From NCBI GenBank assembly GCA_963978905.1, contig OZ022258.1:55970591-56034590 (forward strand): DNA of 64,000 bases, given 5' to 3'. Shown piece by piece: positions 56,201-64,000 of the stretch; the stretch's first letter is position 1; each line of letters begins with the position of its first letter. The translations under genes were made by a program, and so were the position numbers. This DNA comes from Trichostrongylus colubriformis. Lineage: Eukaryota; Nematoda; Chromadorea; Rhabditida; Trichostrongylidae. The notes beneath the pieces are model-generated. The model saw nothing but the letters and a program-made list of their open reading frames with translations. It did no database searches and had not been told where the DNA came from.

Positions 56201-59200
56201 TCTTATTATGCTACTTGGATTTTCGCGTCTTAGCAGAATTTCAATCATCAATCATAGTAGCTATACCTGTAGCCTGCCAGTTCGTAGTCTTCAATCATTC
56301 TGATCACGTTTCTAAGTCTCCTGGGGTCCCGCAAATCACCAGGTGTTGTCACCACAACCACCAAAGTTTGCATTTCCTAAATAACTGCGGTAATGAGACA
56401 GTATAAGTCGTCTTATGCTTAACGAACATAGAGGCAGGTGCTGTGGCATATCTTCATAACAGAAGTGTAAGGGGAGTATTGAAAGAGCACTGATCAGTTA
56501 TAATGTTGTAAAGGTTGAACCATGCAAAGGTTCAAATTCCACACAAATCTGTCTGGGCATTTCCATGCACATCTTCCGATGGCTTGTATAGCCAGCTGAT
56601 GTTTAACCCTTTTTCCACCACTTGTCTTAGTTCGCTATCGCCATTCGACACGGAGCATACGGCAAATATAAGTAACAGACGAGGAATCTGCACTGTCTGG
56701 ATGGAAGAGACTATGCTTCAAATTGACTCACAACTTCGAATGAAACTTATTTTGTACAATGTTGACTAATTGTTCATCGTCCTGGTGATCTATCGATGGT
56801 CTCGTCGGATACGGGCGGTGCAGTTCGAGAATCGTCTGCCTTTGGTGGTTTATTCATCAATTTTTCCTCTTCGTTTCGTTTTATTCATCTTTTATTCACT
56901 AGTATTTACTTGCCTTATTTATTCATCAGGTACAATCTTCACAAACTTTCGCGAACACCATGGCCACATCTATCAGTTGTGCTCGTGATCACAGTGCTAG
57001 CAAATCATGTTGTCGAGTATTTACAGTCACTTCCGAGATTTGTTAGGTTTTGACTCTTCATCCTCTCGAAATTTCCATAGAAGACAACAATTAGAATCTC
57101 AGAGGTGAGCATGTCGAGAAATCTTCGGACGACCGTATTTTGGATTGGAAACTTTACACGGATTCCTCGATGGCCACTCTTTTTGGTTTTAGATAGCTTT
57201 TGGATCGATAACACGACTCATCGATTGGTGACTTTTTTGCCGGGAATTTGGGGGAAACACCCTATGCTGAGGGGTAGGGTGGACTGGGGGTAGGTATAAT
57301 TCTTAAAAGTTTCCAGGGCATTATGCTTGACCCGGTCACAACCGTTAGACAACTGTACAAGCATCCTTCTTCTGGCTTGTAATTCTACGTGGAATTTCCA
57401 TTCATCTATTGAAGTTCTGTGCCAGTCGAGTGGGTTTTGGACAGGACGGTGTGACACTTTGCCGAAATCACATCAAAATTACATGTCTATCAAAACAAAA
57501 GCGCTGCATTATTCTCATGTGCACACAATTGTTTTTCGCTAAATTGTGGATTATGAAAGTCGAGATACTGAGTAGCGTAAAGAGAAAACAGACTGAAATG
57601 GTTAAAAACTCGATAAACGGGTCTCCCTCGTATGATCAATGACTTGCTTTCCCGCACTCGACTCACTTAGAGGCAGCATTAGGGGAAAGTCGGACGAAAA
57701 GTAAAAGAAGTCGTGTCGGACGAAAAGTAAAAGAAGTCGTGAATGTGAAAGTCGAGATGCCTAGTAACAGGACAGTGAAGAAACAACGGATGGAATCGGT
57801 TCAAAACCCGAGGAATAGGACCTCCTTTCCACTGTTGATTCTCGACGCGGACGACCTGTCCGTCAAGAGGGGAGTAGTCTGATCTAGTTTTTCATTGGCA
57901 TGTTGCCAAATAAACACAAGGGAATGTTTAGAAATACGACAACATCTATTTTTTAGAGTGAGCTTCTAGCTAAAACTGCGAAAGCGCGCCGCAAAACCTT
58001 CGATCCTGCCGCCTCTCCTTGGCCGCTCCCACCCCAGTCAATCGAGTATTACGTCATCGGGAGGTGGGATCGGCAAATCAAAGAGGCGGGACAGATAGGC
58101 GATTGTGGCTTTTTGCGGCGTTTCTCCAGCTCGGAGGGGCGCTTTTTTACCGGGATTTCGCTACAGGTAGCCTTCTTGTGCCCAGGACTACCATGTGAGT
58201 GACTTCCTGTAAGGATACCATCACCACACTACTCCTAATGCTGTCTTTAAGGTGATTATGTGGAGGACAAGGGCAGCTAACAGTACGTGGGGCTCACCCA
58301 CCCTCCACTTCTACTCGGCCATCAGATATAGGCAACTGAAACAGGCTTCAACAAAAACTTCTGGGGGGCTTTCAATTGCAAGTTTCCTCACAGAACATCC
58401 CTTCTGAGCTTGCCATTACATTATACAAACCATGTATCCCAATTCTCATCCTCCTCACTTCCTTTGATGGTGCGGGTGAGGACGGTGGTAGGGGTATTTT
58501 GAGTAATGCGAACTCCAAAAGAGGTCTACGATGACCATACATAAGTGACGAAATTGTTCAGGAAGTGCGCCAGGCTCTCCAAGAGCCATCGTTTTCAACA
58601 TGTTGGCTTCATGTTTTGAAAGTACCCGCCCTCTTCAGTAACGGAGCCCGAGTCCTTTCGGTGTCAACGGCCTGAAGGAGGCCTTGTTTCTTGAGTTTTT
58701 ACCGTTCCGTTCCCTTTTTCTTCGCTTTCGTTAAGCGCTGGACTCTCGTATTTGTTATACTTTTAATATTTGGAACCAACTACTCCTATCACTGCCTTTG
58801 AATTCACTCGGTGCACAGTGACGGGAGATGGTCTATATGAAACTTACCTTCAAAATTTCGTCGTGGCGCCTCTTGAACTGAGCAATGCGCCCATGAGGCA
58901 AGACGGTTTGCACGGCAAGCTCTGTGCGAGCAGCCGAAATACCGTAGTAGGTTGCTGTCCAGTAAGAAATGAGCGCCTTAAATAACGAGTCCTTCATAAA
59001 ATCCTATACTACTGCCTAATACTACGAGAATTGCTCGCATACACTTTAGGCTCTGCGCCACTCACCAGTACAGTAAGAAGTTTCATCCATGGCTTCACAA
59101 CAAGACGAGCAAGGAATTTCCAGGCACGATCATGAAATCCACCGGCATATTTTATACATGTCAATTCTTCGGGCAGACAACCGCTTCTAGAGAGTTTAGG

Positions 59201-62200
59201 TCAGTCACTACAAATCCCTCAAAATTTAGCTACTCATTGTTCAAATGGAATTAAAATTTGTATGTGTATAGAATAATTGGAGTACTAGTCAAACCTCGAG
59301 AAATGTATAATTCAGTAACCATGTGAGTGACTTCCTGTAGGGATACCATCACCACACTACTCCTAATGCTGTCTTTAGACCAAGGTTGATAGACCAAGGT
59401 TGAGAAATTACTCAGTTTTACTGCACGACCCGCACGGAATCTAGCAATGGTTGTGAAATCTCAAAGAAAGTCGTATCTTGGATTGTTAAAAGAGGAGAAT
59501 CGCATTTGTGAAGATGAGATGGCTTCTAAAATGTCCCTACTATTTGCGTAATCATATTTTGCAAAGCAATGGCACTATGCTTGTCGACCATTTTTTCAGA
59601 GACACAACTTATATCAAAGTAACTCAGCCTTAAAAAGGAGATATGTTTTTTTCGAAAAATTCCCTCAACTCGACAGCTTGATCTTTCCTATCAATTGTGG
59701 TCTGCCAGCTGTCGAACATGCAGTAGTAACAACGCGTTCGAATGAGACCTGAGAGCACTCTTGTCTGTTCTGGAGTAAGGCTATCTGGCTGACAGCGACG
59801 GAGTCGCGCATCTTGTCCACAAGTATGAAGGCAGCCTTGGTCATAGTCCATTCCATTTGTATTCGCTATCTGATCTGATTTATTTTAATGATGAAACTGT
59901 TTCCTTCCTTCGTTTTCCTCATGCTTTCCAACTTTTTGAGTTTGGTGATATGCACTACTTGTGAATCTATGTCTTTCTGGCTGTTGGTAATCATTTGCTA
60001 TATCGCTGGATTCTGAAGTATTCGATGAAGCAAGTAGAAGGAATCGGTCTATGGAATTTACCATATCACGAATTTCAAATGAAGCGCGTGCAGCTCGCAG
60101 TAGGTGTTACCCATTTGCAAGATTACATAGGGATCGTGACTGGCTAATCATAGCTATGTCGTTTCCGAGCTCTTCCTGCAGACTCTTCCAGTTCCAAATT
60201 TTCCCGGGATAGCTAGCCTTTTCCTCAAACAGCTTCGCGCACATGAGAAGACCCTCACAGGTAGTCGCGCACCCTGCTAGTGGTTTACCCTTACATGTAT
60301 TTATTAGTAGAATCCAAGCAGAGACGAAATCAGATTTCTCACCTACCCACACGGAGCAATAGATCCTCGGGTAACTATTACAGAGCGCCCCTAATTGCTG
60401 CTGGGTTCACGGATTGCGTCAAAAACGAAAGCTGTCGCAATCGGTGCTTTTGCTATAACTAAACTTGAGGCGAACCAGTTACATTGAAAATTGGATCGGT
60501 GGCCAGCTAGAGCTATTCAAGACGAATCTCCTTATGTAGAAAACGTTCATTTTTCTTCTGTCAGATCATCCTAATTTTCAAAAAAACAGAGGAAATTGAC
60601 TCTTTGAACCACGAAGAAGTATTCGCGGGATGACCTCGTTAACTCTCTCAGCTGATGATTTTAGTTCGGGTATTTGAAACCAAGAAATGTTAATATAGTT
60701 GACAAGAGCATGATTGCGTGATCATTTTGATCCTATTCATAGGTGGTTTTTCTCGATTTCAATCTCAAAGTGACATTCCAGTAAACCCTTTTCTGAACTC
60801 TCACATCTAATCAGAGACGCATTGTTCTACTAAAACAAGCCATCTTAAATCGATCAGTAGTGTTACTGATGTAACGCGAAGGAACTTCATAAGACTTCCT
60901 CGAAGGTAGGTGGATCTAATGTCATTTGTCTCAGATCGTTTAAACGCTATTTGTTTTATCGGCAATTTCAGAGCTGTCGCTTCAAGAAACAGGGCTCTAA
61001 CAACCTGAATCTTGAATATTGAAATTTGATGAGATACTCTGTCACGGAGACATAATATCACAGTCTTTGCTCCCACTCGTTTATCGTGAACTTCATACCG
61101 TGCTGGTGAACAATGGATTCATCTCCAGCTAGGTTTCGTTGTCGCTGACTATAGCCACACTCCTTTGCAGGTGCACGATCACTGCGTCGCGACATTAAAT
61201 GCTCAGTAAATCACATGGACGAGGACTTATCCGATTAGACGGCTGGCATGTCCTTCCCTACCTGAGGGACATGTTTAGTTCTCAGGGCCTCAGATAATTA
61301 CAGTGCGTGTGGCCTCCAGGTCTTTACGGGGCTTATGGGGACCAATTTTACTATGAGAGAGCCGTATCAACGTGGAAGTGCACACTACACCGCCAACATC
61401 GACCATTGAGATAAGTTCAACGTTTGTAAATGAAGAGCACCTCAGGGATCAAACCCTTCGGCTCTCATAATCGCGGACGTGCGAAGTGAAACCACTGGCA
61501 CTGCACTATTTGATCGATTCATAATGTGAGTACATCTGCGGTTGGTTGGAACTGGCTATTTCAGCCAGCACTGCATCACTGTATTGATTGACCTTTTACA
61601 CGTCAACTGATTATATGCTGAGTCCCGCGTCTTGCATTTGAATATCACTGAAGCATTTACAGTAATTATGATATTAGGGTGTCCATACAGTTCGTTGGCC
61701 ATTTGTAGACAGCGTCGCGTTACGCAACGCGTCGCGTCGCATAATGCTTTGCAATACTGAAGGTACTCGTGATGGGCTATCATCTGAGCTAGCTAGCTCT
61801 CAATTTCCTTTCTTGCTGTTTCCACAATAAAGCAGTGAAGATGAGTGATAGTCACCACCATCGCTGATGTTTGCTGGACTACTACAACCTGGGCATCTCC
61901 AGACGTCAGGCCACAACCAGCATGCGTCAACAGTTTGTGATAACACCCCTTCTAAGAAGTGGATGTCAAAATGGTGGTCCCGCGTCACCAATGGAAACTA
62001 TATCATCAAAGATACGCCGAGGTCCGGTCGCCCAGCCACCGTAGATCAACAAGGCAGCATCCTACCCAACAATGCCACAGTAACGGCAGAGACCCTCTTC
62101 AAAGAATTGCAGGAGGTCAAGGTGAAAGCTGCCGCCTTGTCCCAGAAACTTGCAAATCTGTGGTTGCTCTGGAACAACGCGCGCCACAAGGCGTCCTGGA

Positions 62201-64000
62201 CAGGCTGGGCGTCAAGACGGTCACGCATCCACCGTATAGCCCGGACATCAGTCCGTGCGATTACCACATATTCCGGTACATGCAAAATTTCTAGGACGGA
62301 AACAGCTGAAGAGCGAGCGTGACCTCGAGGACGTGAAGACTGGGCCGAGTCGCGGCCGGCCGGCTTTTGGGAGGATGGAGTTGCCTTTCTACCGGATCGT
62401 TGGCGAAGGGTGGTGGGTATGCATGGAAATTATATCATGGACCGGGAACTTGGTGAGTGATCTTTACAAGCTCTGGAAAAACGAATGTCCTACGAACTTT
62501 ATGGACACCCTAATATTTAACACACATGACATAATCTTCAAATTAAAATGTAAAAGTTGTAATATTACAACGTGTTACCACAAAAATGTAATGTTATTCA
62601 TAGAGATAGGCATAGGTTAAACATGTACTTCATGTTATGCATAAAATCCAAATAAACATGTAGCGTTCGAAAGATCTGAGGCAGATAACAAATAATTCGA
62701 TCTACCTACCTTTGGGGAATTCATACAGTGTTCCTTTGCGGTACATCAACAGCACTACTGATCGATTTAAGATGGCTTGTTTATTTTTTACAAAAATGAG
62801 TCTCTGCCTAGGTGGGAAATATCGAAAAAAGGTTAGATTCAACTTCTTACTCCGCAAAACCTCGACGATAACCATTACAATTTTCCCTGCTATGCCAACA
62901 AGATTTATTGACGGCCTGACGTTCGACCAGATCGTCTTCACCAAGGGCCGAAACGCGGCTCAAATTTCGGGGGTTTCATCCACTTCACCACCAAACGCCT
63001 CATACCTCTAGTGGTCCAGACGGAACATCAGGGTAATCGCCGAAGAAACACCGTACGAGGGAACAGAACTCACCCAGTCCATCGCCGCGGTAGCGGAACG
63101 CCACCACTTTGTGTCAGTTATTGTCAGTGAATGAGAGATGTCATGCTCTCTTTATACACATAGTATAATAGGGAGATGCATGTCTGCCCCTAGCAACAGT
63201 AGCTCGCAATGTGGCGCAAATGGCAAGAGATCTTTGTAGTGGATAGGCACTCGTTTGTTTGTCTCGGATTTCTTGCGGAAATACAAAAGCTTCAAGCACT
63301 TTCCTGGCAGAAATCTTAGTCTCGCATGCCAGAATACTGCACTTCACATCAAAGTCGTTTCCGCCATGCTCCTCGGTCAGGTGTTTTCCCAAAAATGTTC
63401 TTGTGTTACCTAGTCTTTTGCCAGCAAGATATGTTGAATACGTATTGCTAGTCTTCTGCCAGTTTCCCCTATGTGCGTTGCGTTACATGTCTGGCATTCA
63501 ATTTGATAGATTACTACAATTTTGGCACAATCCCTAGTAGTACCATACGGGCATGTAACACAGTTCTCCGATACGCAACGCTTATCGCAGAGCCTGTTTC
63601 GCATGAAATGGCTTTTGATGTCGCCATAAGAGACATTCTCCAAGACAAGGTCATAGGATTTTTGAGGTTCTCACTCTTTTATGCATCCTCAGACTGCTCA
63701 GACTGTCTTTGAGAATATTCGATCATTTTCTTGTACTTGGACGTGATCTTACCGCGAATCAATGTCGCTTCTGTGTTCTCTATGTGCAGTGAGAGTCAGG
63801 AGTGCCGAAAAGATTATCAACTGATAAAAGTAGCAAATTGCACTGGCAACGGCTGAATAGATAGCGAATGTCTAAAAATCGGTTCATAGTGAAAAATGGC
63901 AGTTTTAAGGAGCGCTGAAGAGCGCGGTTTGTACCTGAAGAGCCAAAGTGCTTGAGAAGACACCAGTCCCAAATGAGATCATATTCGTGAGTGAAGTGAT
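50163..64000 (-). CDS. Patched-related (ptr) gene, right copy B, 3' part, apparently intact
   Basis: Direct-orientation paralogue of the gene at 15-28,356. Exons in coding order: 64000-63935 (cut by the window), 63871-63753, 60273-60111, 59186-59066, 58976-58848, 56376-56267, 54384-54303, 53966-53758, 52983-52878, 52817-52680, 50886-50755, 50694-50563, 50264-50163. All phases agree except the gap between 63753 and 60273, where an exon with length 2 mod 3 is missing from my model. No in-frame stop occurs in the exons as drawn. The protein covers SSD TM5 to TM12 and ends KYGKR-stop. Introns hold two mariner insertions and a Penelope-like fragment, none of which hits an exon. The N-terminal half lies beyond the window. 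Confidence 0.85.
50563..50694 (-). CDS. ptr copy B exon: TM11 region
   Basis: This 132-nt phase-0 exon is nearly identical to 410-541 (TPREKLEHAFLNIGWP). Donor is gtatgc, acceptor tttcag. Confidence 0.88.
50755..50886 (-). CDS. ptr copy B exon: TM10
   Basis: This 132-nt phase-0 exon begins VLGFLSLWGVNIDPVS and continues SIGFSVDISAHISYHY. The start (LSLWG) is closer to the family consensus than copy A's LSSWG. Confidence 0.93.
51283..51383. repeat. Imperfect inverted repeat (MITE-like), copy B
   Basis: Counterpart of 1132-1230, with arms ATCGCTTTGGGACCCACTAA and TTAGTGGGTCTCAATGCGAT. Sequence differs in both arms and loop. Confidence 0.75.
52680..52817 (-). CDS. ptr copy B exon: TM8-TM9
   Basis: This 138-nt phase-0 exon matches 2540-2677 almost base for base (SAKLGAVIWQTLF .. 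LLSVNLG). Acceptor is attttcag, donor gtgagt. Confidence 0.9.
52878..52983 (-). CDS. ptr copy B exon: before TM8
   Basis: This 106-nt exon encodes YQEMIPLLQEWRDIS.. GYVDQ. Donor is gtcaca, where A has gtgaca. Confidence 0.85.
53580..53670. mobile_element. MITE family II fragment in copy B intron
   Basis: GCAAGTCGTACTGGTGGCGC and CGCGAAGCGATTTTCC match one end of the MITEs at 21.65 and 25.18 kb. Absent from copy A. Only one end is present. Confidence 0.6.
53758..53966 (-). CDS. ptr copy B exon: second luminal loop, intact
   Basis: This 209-nt exon after tttctcag reads PVLDPDLMHDHF.. KKVAFTYVHIPDF .. MRVNETACAL.. FLFTTGF and ends GG|gtaagc. It enters in phase 0. It is the intact counterpart of the damaged exon at 3.60-3.80 kb. 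Confidence 0.88.
54303..54384 (-). CDS. ptr copy B exon: second luminal loop
   Basis: This 82-nt exon reads YGPESTMCFLKPYMDFVEF and ends KQE before gttcgt. A second donor 12 nt further on (ATG|gtttct) is also in phase 0, so the exact 3' end is uncertain. Confidence 0.78.
54527..55764 (-). mobile_element. mariner transposon, inactive, inserted in copy B intron
   Basis: A 1,238-bp element bounded by TA duplications (54525-54526, 55765-55766), with near-identical terminal inverted repeats beginning TTAGGTTG and containing GCATTGAA. The minus strand encodes a mariner transposase with start near 55604 (MSLSRNQVRLLLL). Recognisable blocks are DESWVMY (first catalytic Asp), HGNARPH (the family has HDNARPH, so the second Asp is Gly) and YSPDLAPTDYHLF (third Asp). 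Several frameshifts and stops also break it. Copy A has the uninterrupted site near 4400, so it inserted after the duplication or was lost cleanly from A. Confidence 0.92.
56267..56376 (-). CDS. ptr copy B exon: start of second luminal loop
   Basis: This 110-nt exon reads EMQTLVVVVTTPGDLRDPRRL. Acceptor is ttatttag, donor gtatag. Phase fits both neighbours. Confidence 0.86.
57661..58256. repeat. About 590-bp dispersed repeat in copy B
   Basis: Partner of 42003-42597. The last 60 bp (GTGAGTGACTTCCTGTA.. CTAATGCTGTCTTTA) are repeated once more at about 59324-59382. Near the start, a 27-bp direct repeat (TCGGACGAAAAGTAAAAG) lies at 57691-57745. Confidence 0.7.
58848..58976 (-). CDS. ptr copy B exon: TM7 second half
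   Basis: This 129-nt phase-0 exon reads ALISYWTATYYGISAAR and VLPHGRIAQFKRRHDEILK. Donor gtaagt is stronger than A's gtaggg. Confidence 0.82.
59066..59186 (-). CDS. ptr copy B exon: cytoplasmic loop into TM7
   Basis: This 121-nt exon reads SGCLPEELTCIKYAGGF.. LARLVVKPWMKLLTVL. Acceptor is tctctag, donor gtgagt. Confidence 0.86.
60111..60273 (-). CDS. ptr copy B exon: cytoplasmic loop, intact
   Basis: Open 163-nt exon after ctagcag reads CATTCEGLLMCAKLFEE.. WNWKSLQEELGND.. QSRSLCNLANG and ends GG|gtaaca, completing Gly with the next exon. The 5' border is uncertain because the frame stays open further upstream. The acceptor chosen needs an upstream exon ending in phase 1, which I did not find. 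Confidence 0.7.
60805..62815. repeat. Inverted-repeat pair (copy B)
   Basis: Same pair as at 9257-10385. The shared block AAGCCATCTTAAATCGATCA is on the plus strand near 60840 and on the minus strand near 62780. Sequence between holds the 840-bp mariner and nothing else I recognise. Confidence 0.55.
61674..62513 (+). mobile_element. Internally deleted mariner-family element in copy B intron
   Basis: An 840-bp element with TA duplications (61672-61673, 62514-62515) and inverted ends starting TTAGGGTGTCCATA. Plus-strand remnants of a transposase include a SETMAR-like N-terminal stretch around 61.84-61.98 kb and HPPYSPDISPCDYHIF near 62.23 kb, with the third catalytic Asp. The second catalytic block reads WNNARH (Asp replaced by Asn) in a shifted frame. 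It is about 450 bp shorter than a full mariner. Copy A has no insertion at the matching point near 10,170. Confidence 0.87.
62860..63660 (-). mobile_element. Penelope-like 3' fragment in copy B intron
   Basis: Minus-strand reading gives CVTCPYGTTRDCAK, VIYQIECQTCNATHIGE and TGRRLAIRIQ (GIY-YIG region), then GGNDFDVKCSILACET. It is orthologous to 10.44-11.18 kb of copy A. It lacks the RT part and the inverted partner and has frameshifts. Confidence 0.75.
62913..62949 (-). ncRNA. Degenerate hammerhead-like motif (copy B)
   Basis: Counterpart of 10486-10524. The GAAAC is reduced to GAAC and the first core segment reads TTGGTGA, so it should not fold into an active site. Confidence 0.4.
63753..63871 (-). 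CDS. ptr copy B exon: SSD TM6
   Basis: This 119-nt exon reads TFAIYSAVASAICYFYQL.. ALLTLTAHREHRS. Acceptor is tttttag, donor gtaaga. It corresponds to 13090-13208. Confidence 0.9.
63935..64000 (-). CDS. ptr copy B exon: SSD TM5, cut by window end
   Basis: Encodes the 3' two thirds of the TM5 exon (SLTNMISFGTGVFSSTLALQ, donor gtacaa). It is identical in the visible part to 13271-13336 and continues past the window. Confidence 0.88.

Larger units (their letters stand above)
50147..64000. repeat. Right unit of the segmental duplication
   Basis: Collinear with 1-13,334. B-specific additions are mariner insertions at 54527-55764 and 61674-62513, a GC-rich MITE piece near 53580-53670, and about 650 bp at 57.63-58.29 kb that also occurs at 42.0-42.6 kb. 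It lacks the A-specific element at 7994-8914 and the longer Penelope-like part at about 11.18-13.0 kb. Confidence 0.9.

Noticed and set aside
56770..57053. Hydrophobic plus-strand frames as a chemoreceptor exon
   Set aside because: Not conserved as a frame in copy A (5.4-5.7 kb), and no receptor motif. It is T-rich intron sequence.
1..64000. CRISPR arrays, bacterial operons, riboswitches
   Set aside because: No spaced short repeats or clustered long ORFs. Intron-exon structure and repeat content are eukaryotic.

Overview
This is eukaryotic nuclear DNA. Coding sequence occurs only as short exons (80-245 nt) with GT..AG borders, spread over introns packed with transposon remains. The content suggests a nematode, probably a strongylid or hookworm-like clade V worm. 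The main gene belongs to the Patched-related (ptr) family that is greatly expanded in nematodes, and the repeats are mariner/Tc1, RTE, CR1-like, Penelope-like and piggyBac elements plus many MITEs. The organism is inferred from gene family and repeat content, not from a marker gene.

Layout. All three recognisable host-gene copies are on the minus strand. Copy A of a ptr gene runs from about 28.36 kb (first transmembrane exon) down to base 15 (twelfth transmembrane segment). Copy B starts beyond the right edge of the window and ends at 50,163. It matches copy A in direct orientation with an offset of about 50 kb: 1-13,334 pairs with about 50,147-64,000. A third relic, copy C, lies at about 42.6-44.0 kb. 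Exons were joined by matching reading phase across introns. They give a 12-TM RND/sterol-sensing-domain protein with a Gly-Ile-Asp-Asp motif in the SSD.

Copy B reads through every exon I could place. Copy A has lesions in at least two exons (a lost splice acceptor near 3.8 kb, frameshifts at 7.63-7.79 kb) and may be a pseudogene. Copy C is clearly dead.

Transposons account for most A/B length differences. A has a 921-bp fold-back Tc1-like element and a longer Penelope-like element with an inverted partner. B has two mariner insertions (1,238 and 840 bp). Between the ptr copies lie a TTAA-flanked fold-back element (18.15-18.57 kb), a truncated piggyBac (19.94-21.05 kb), a cluster of GC-rich MITEs (21.6-26.4 kb, one nested inside another), a 743-bp TIR element (32.3-33.0 kb), a CR1-like retrotransposon split by an almost perfect 550-bp palindromic MITE (39.57-41.44 kb), a profilin-like relic (44.3-44.7 kb), a tRNA-like palindrome (45.78-45.97 kb) and a broken RTE retrotransposon (48.44-49.96 kb). 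Several blocks, mainly 28.4-32.3, 33.0-39.5 and 46-48.4 kb, hold nothing I can name.

I see no operon, CRISPR array, rRNA gene, intact tRNA gene or clearly new defence or biosynthetic system. The most unusual items are hammerhead-ribozyme-like motifs at the ends of the Penelope-like fragments, the fold-back element built from two transposase 3' ends, the nested palindromes, and the contrast between intact B and damaged A.
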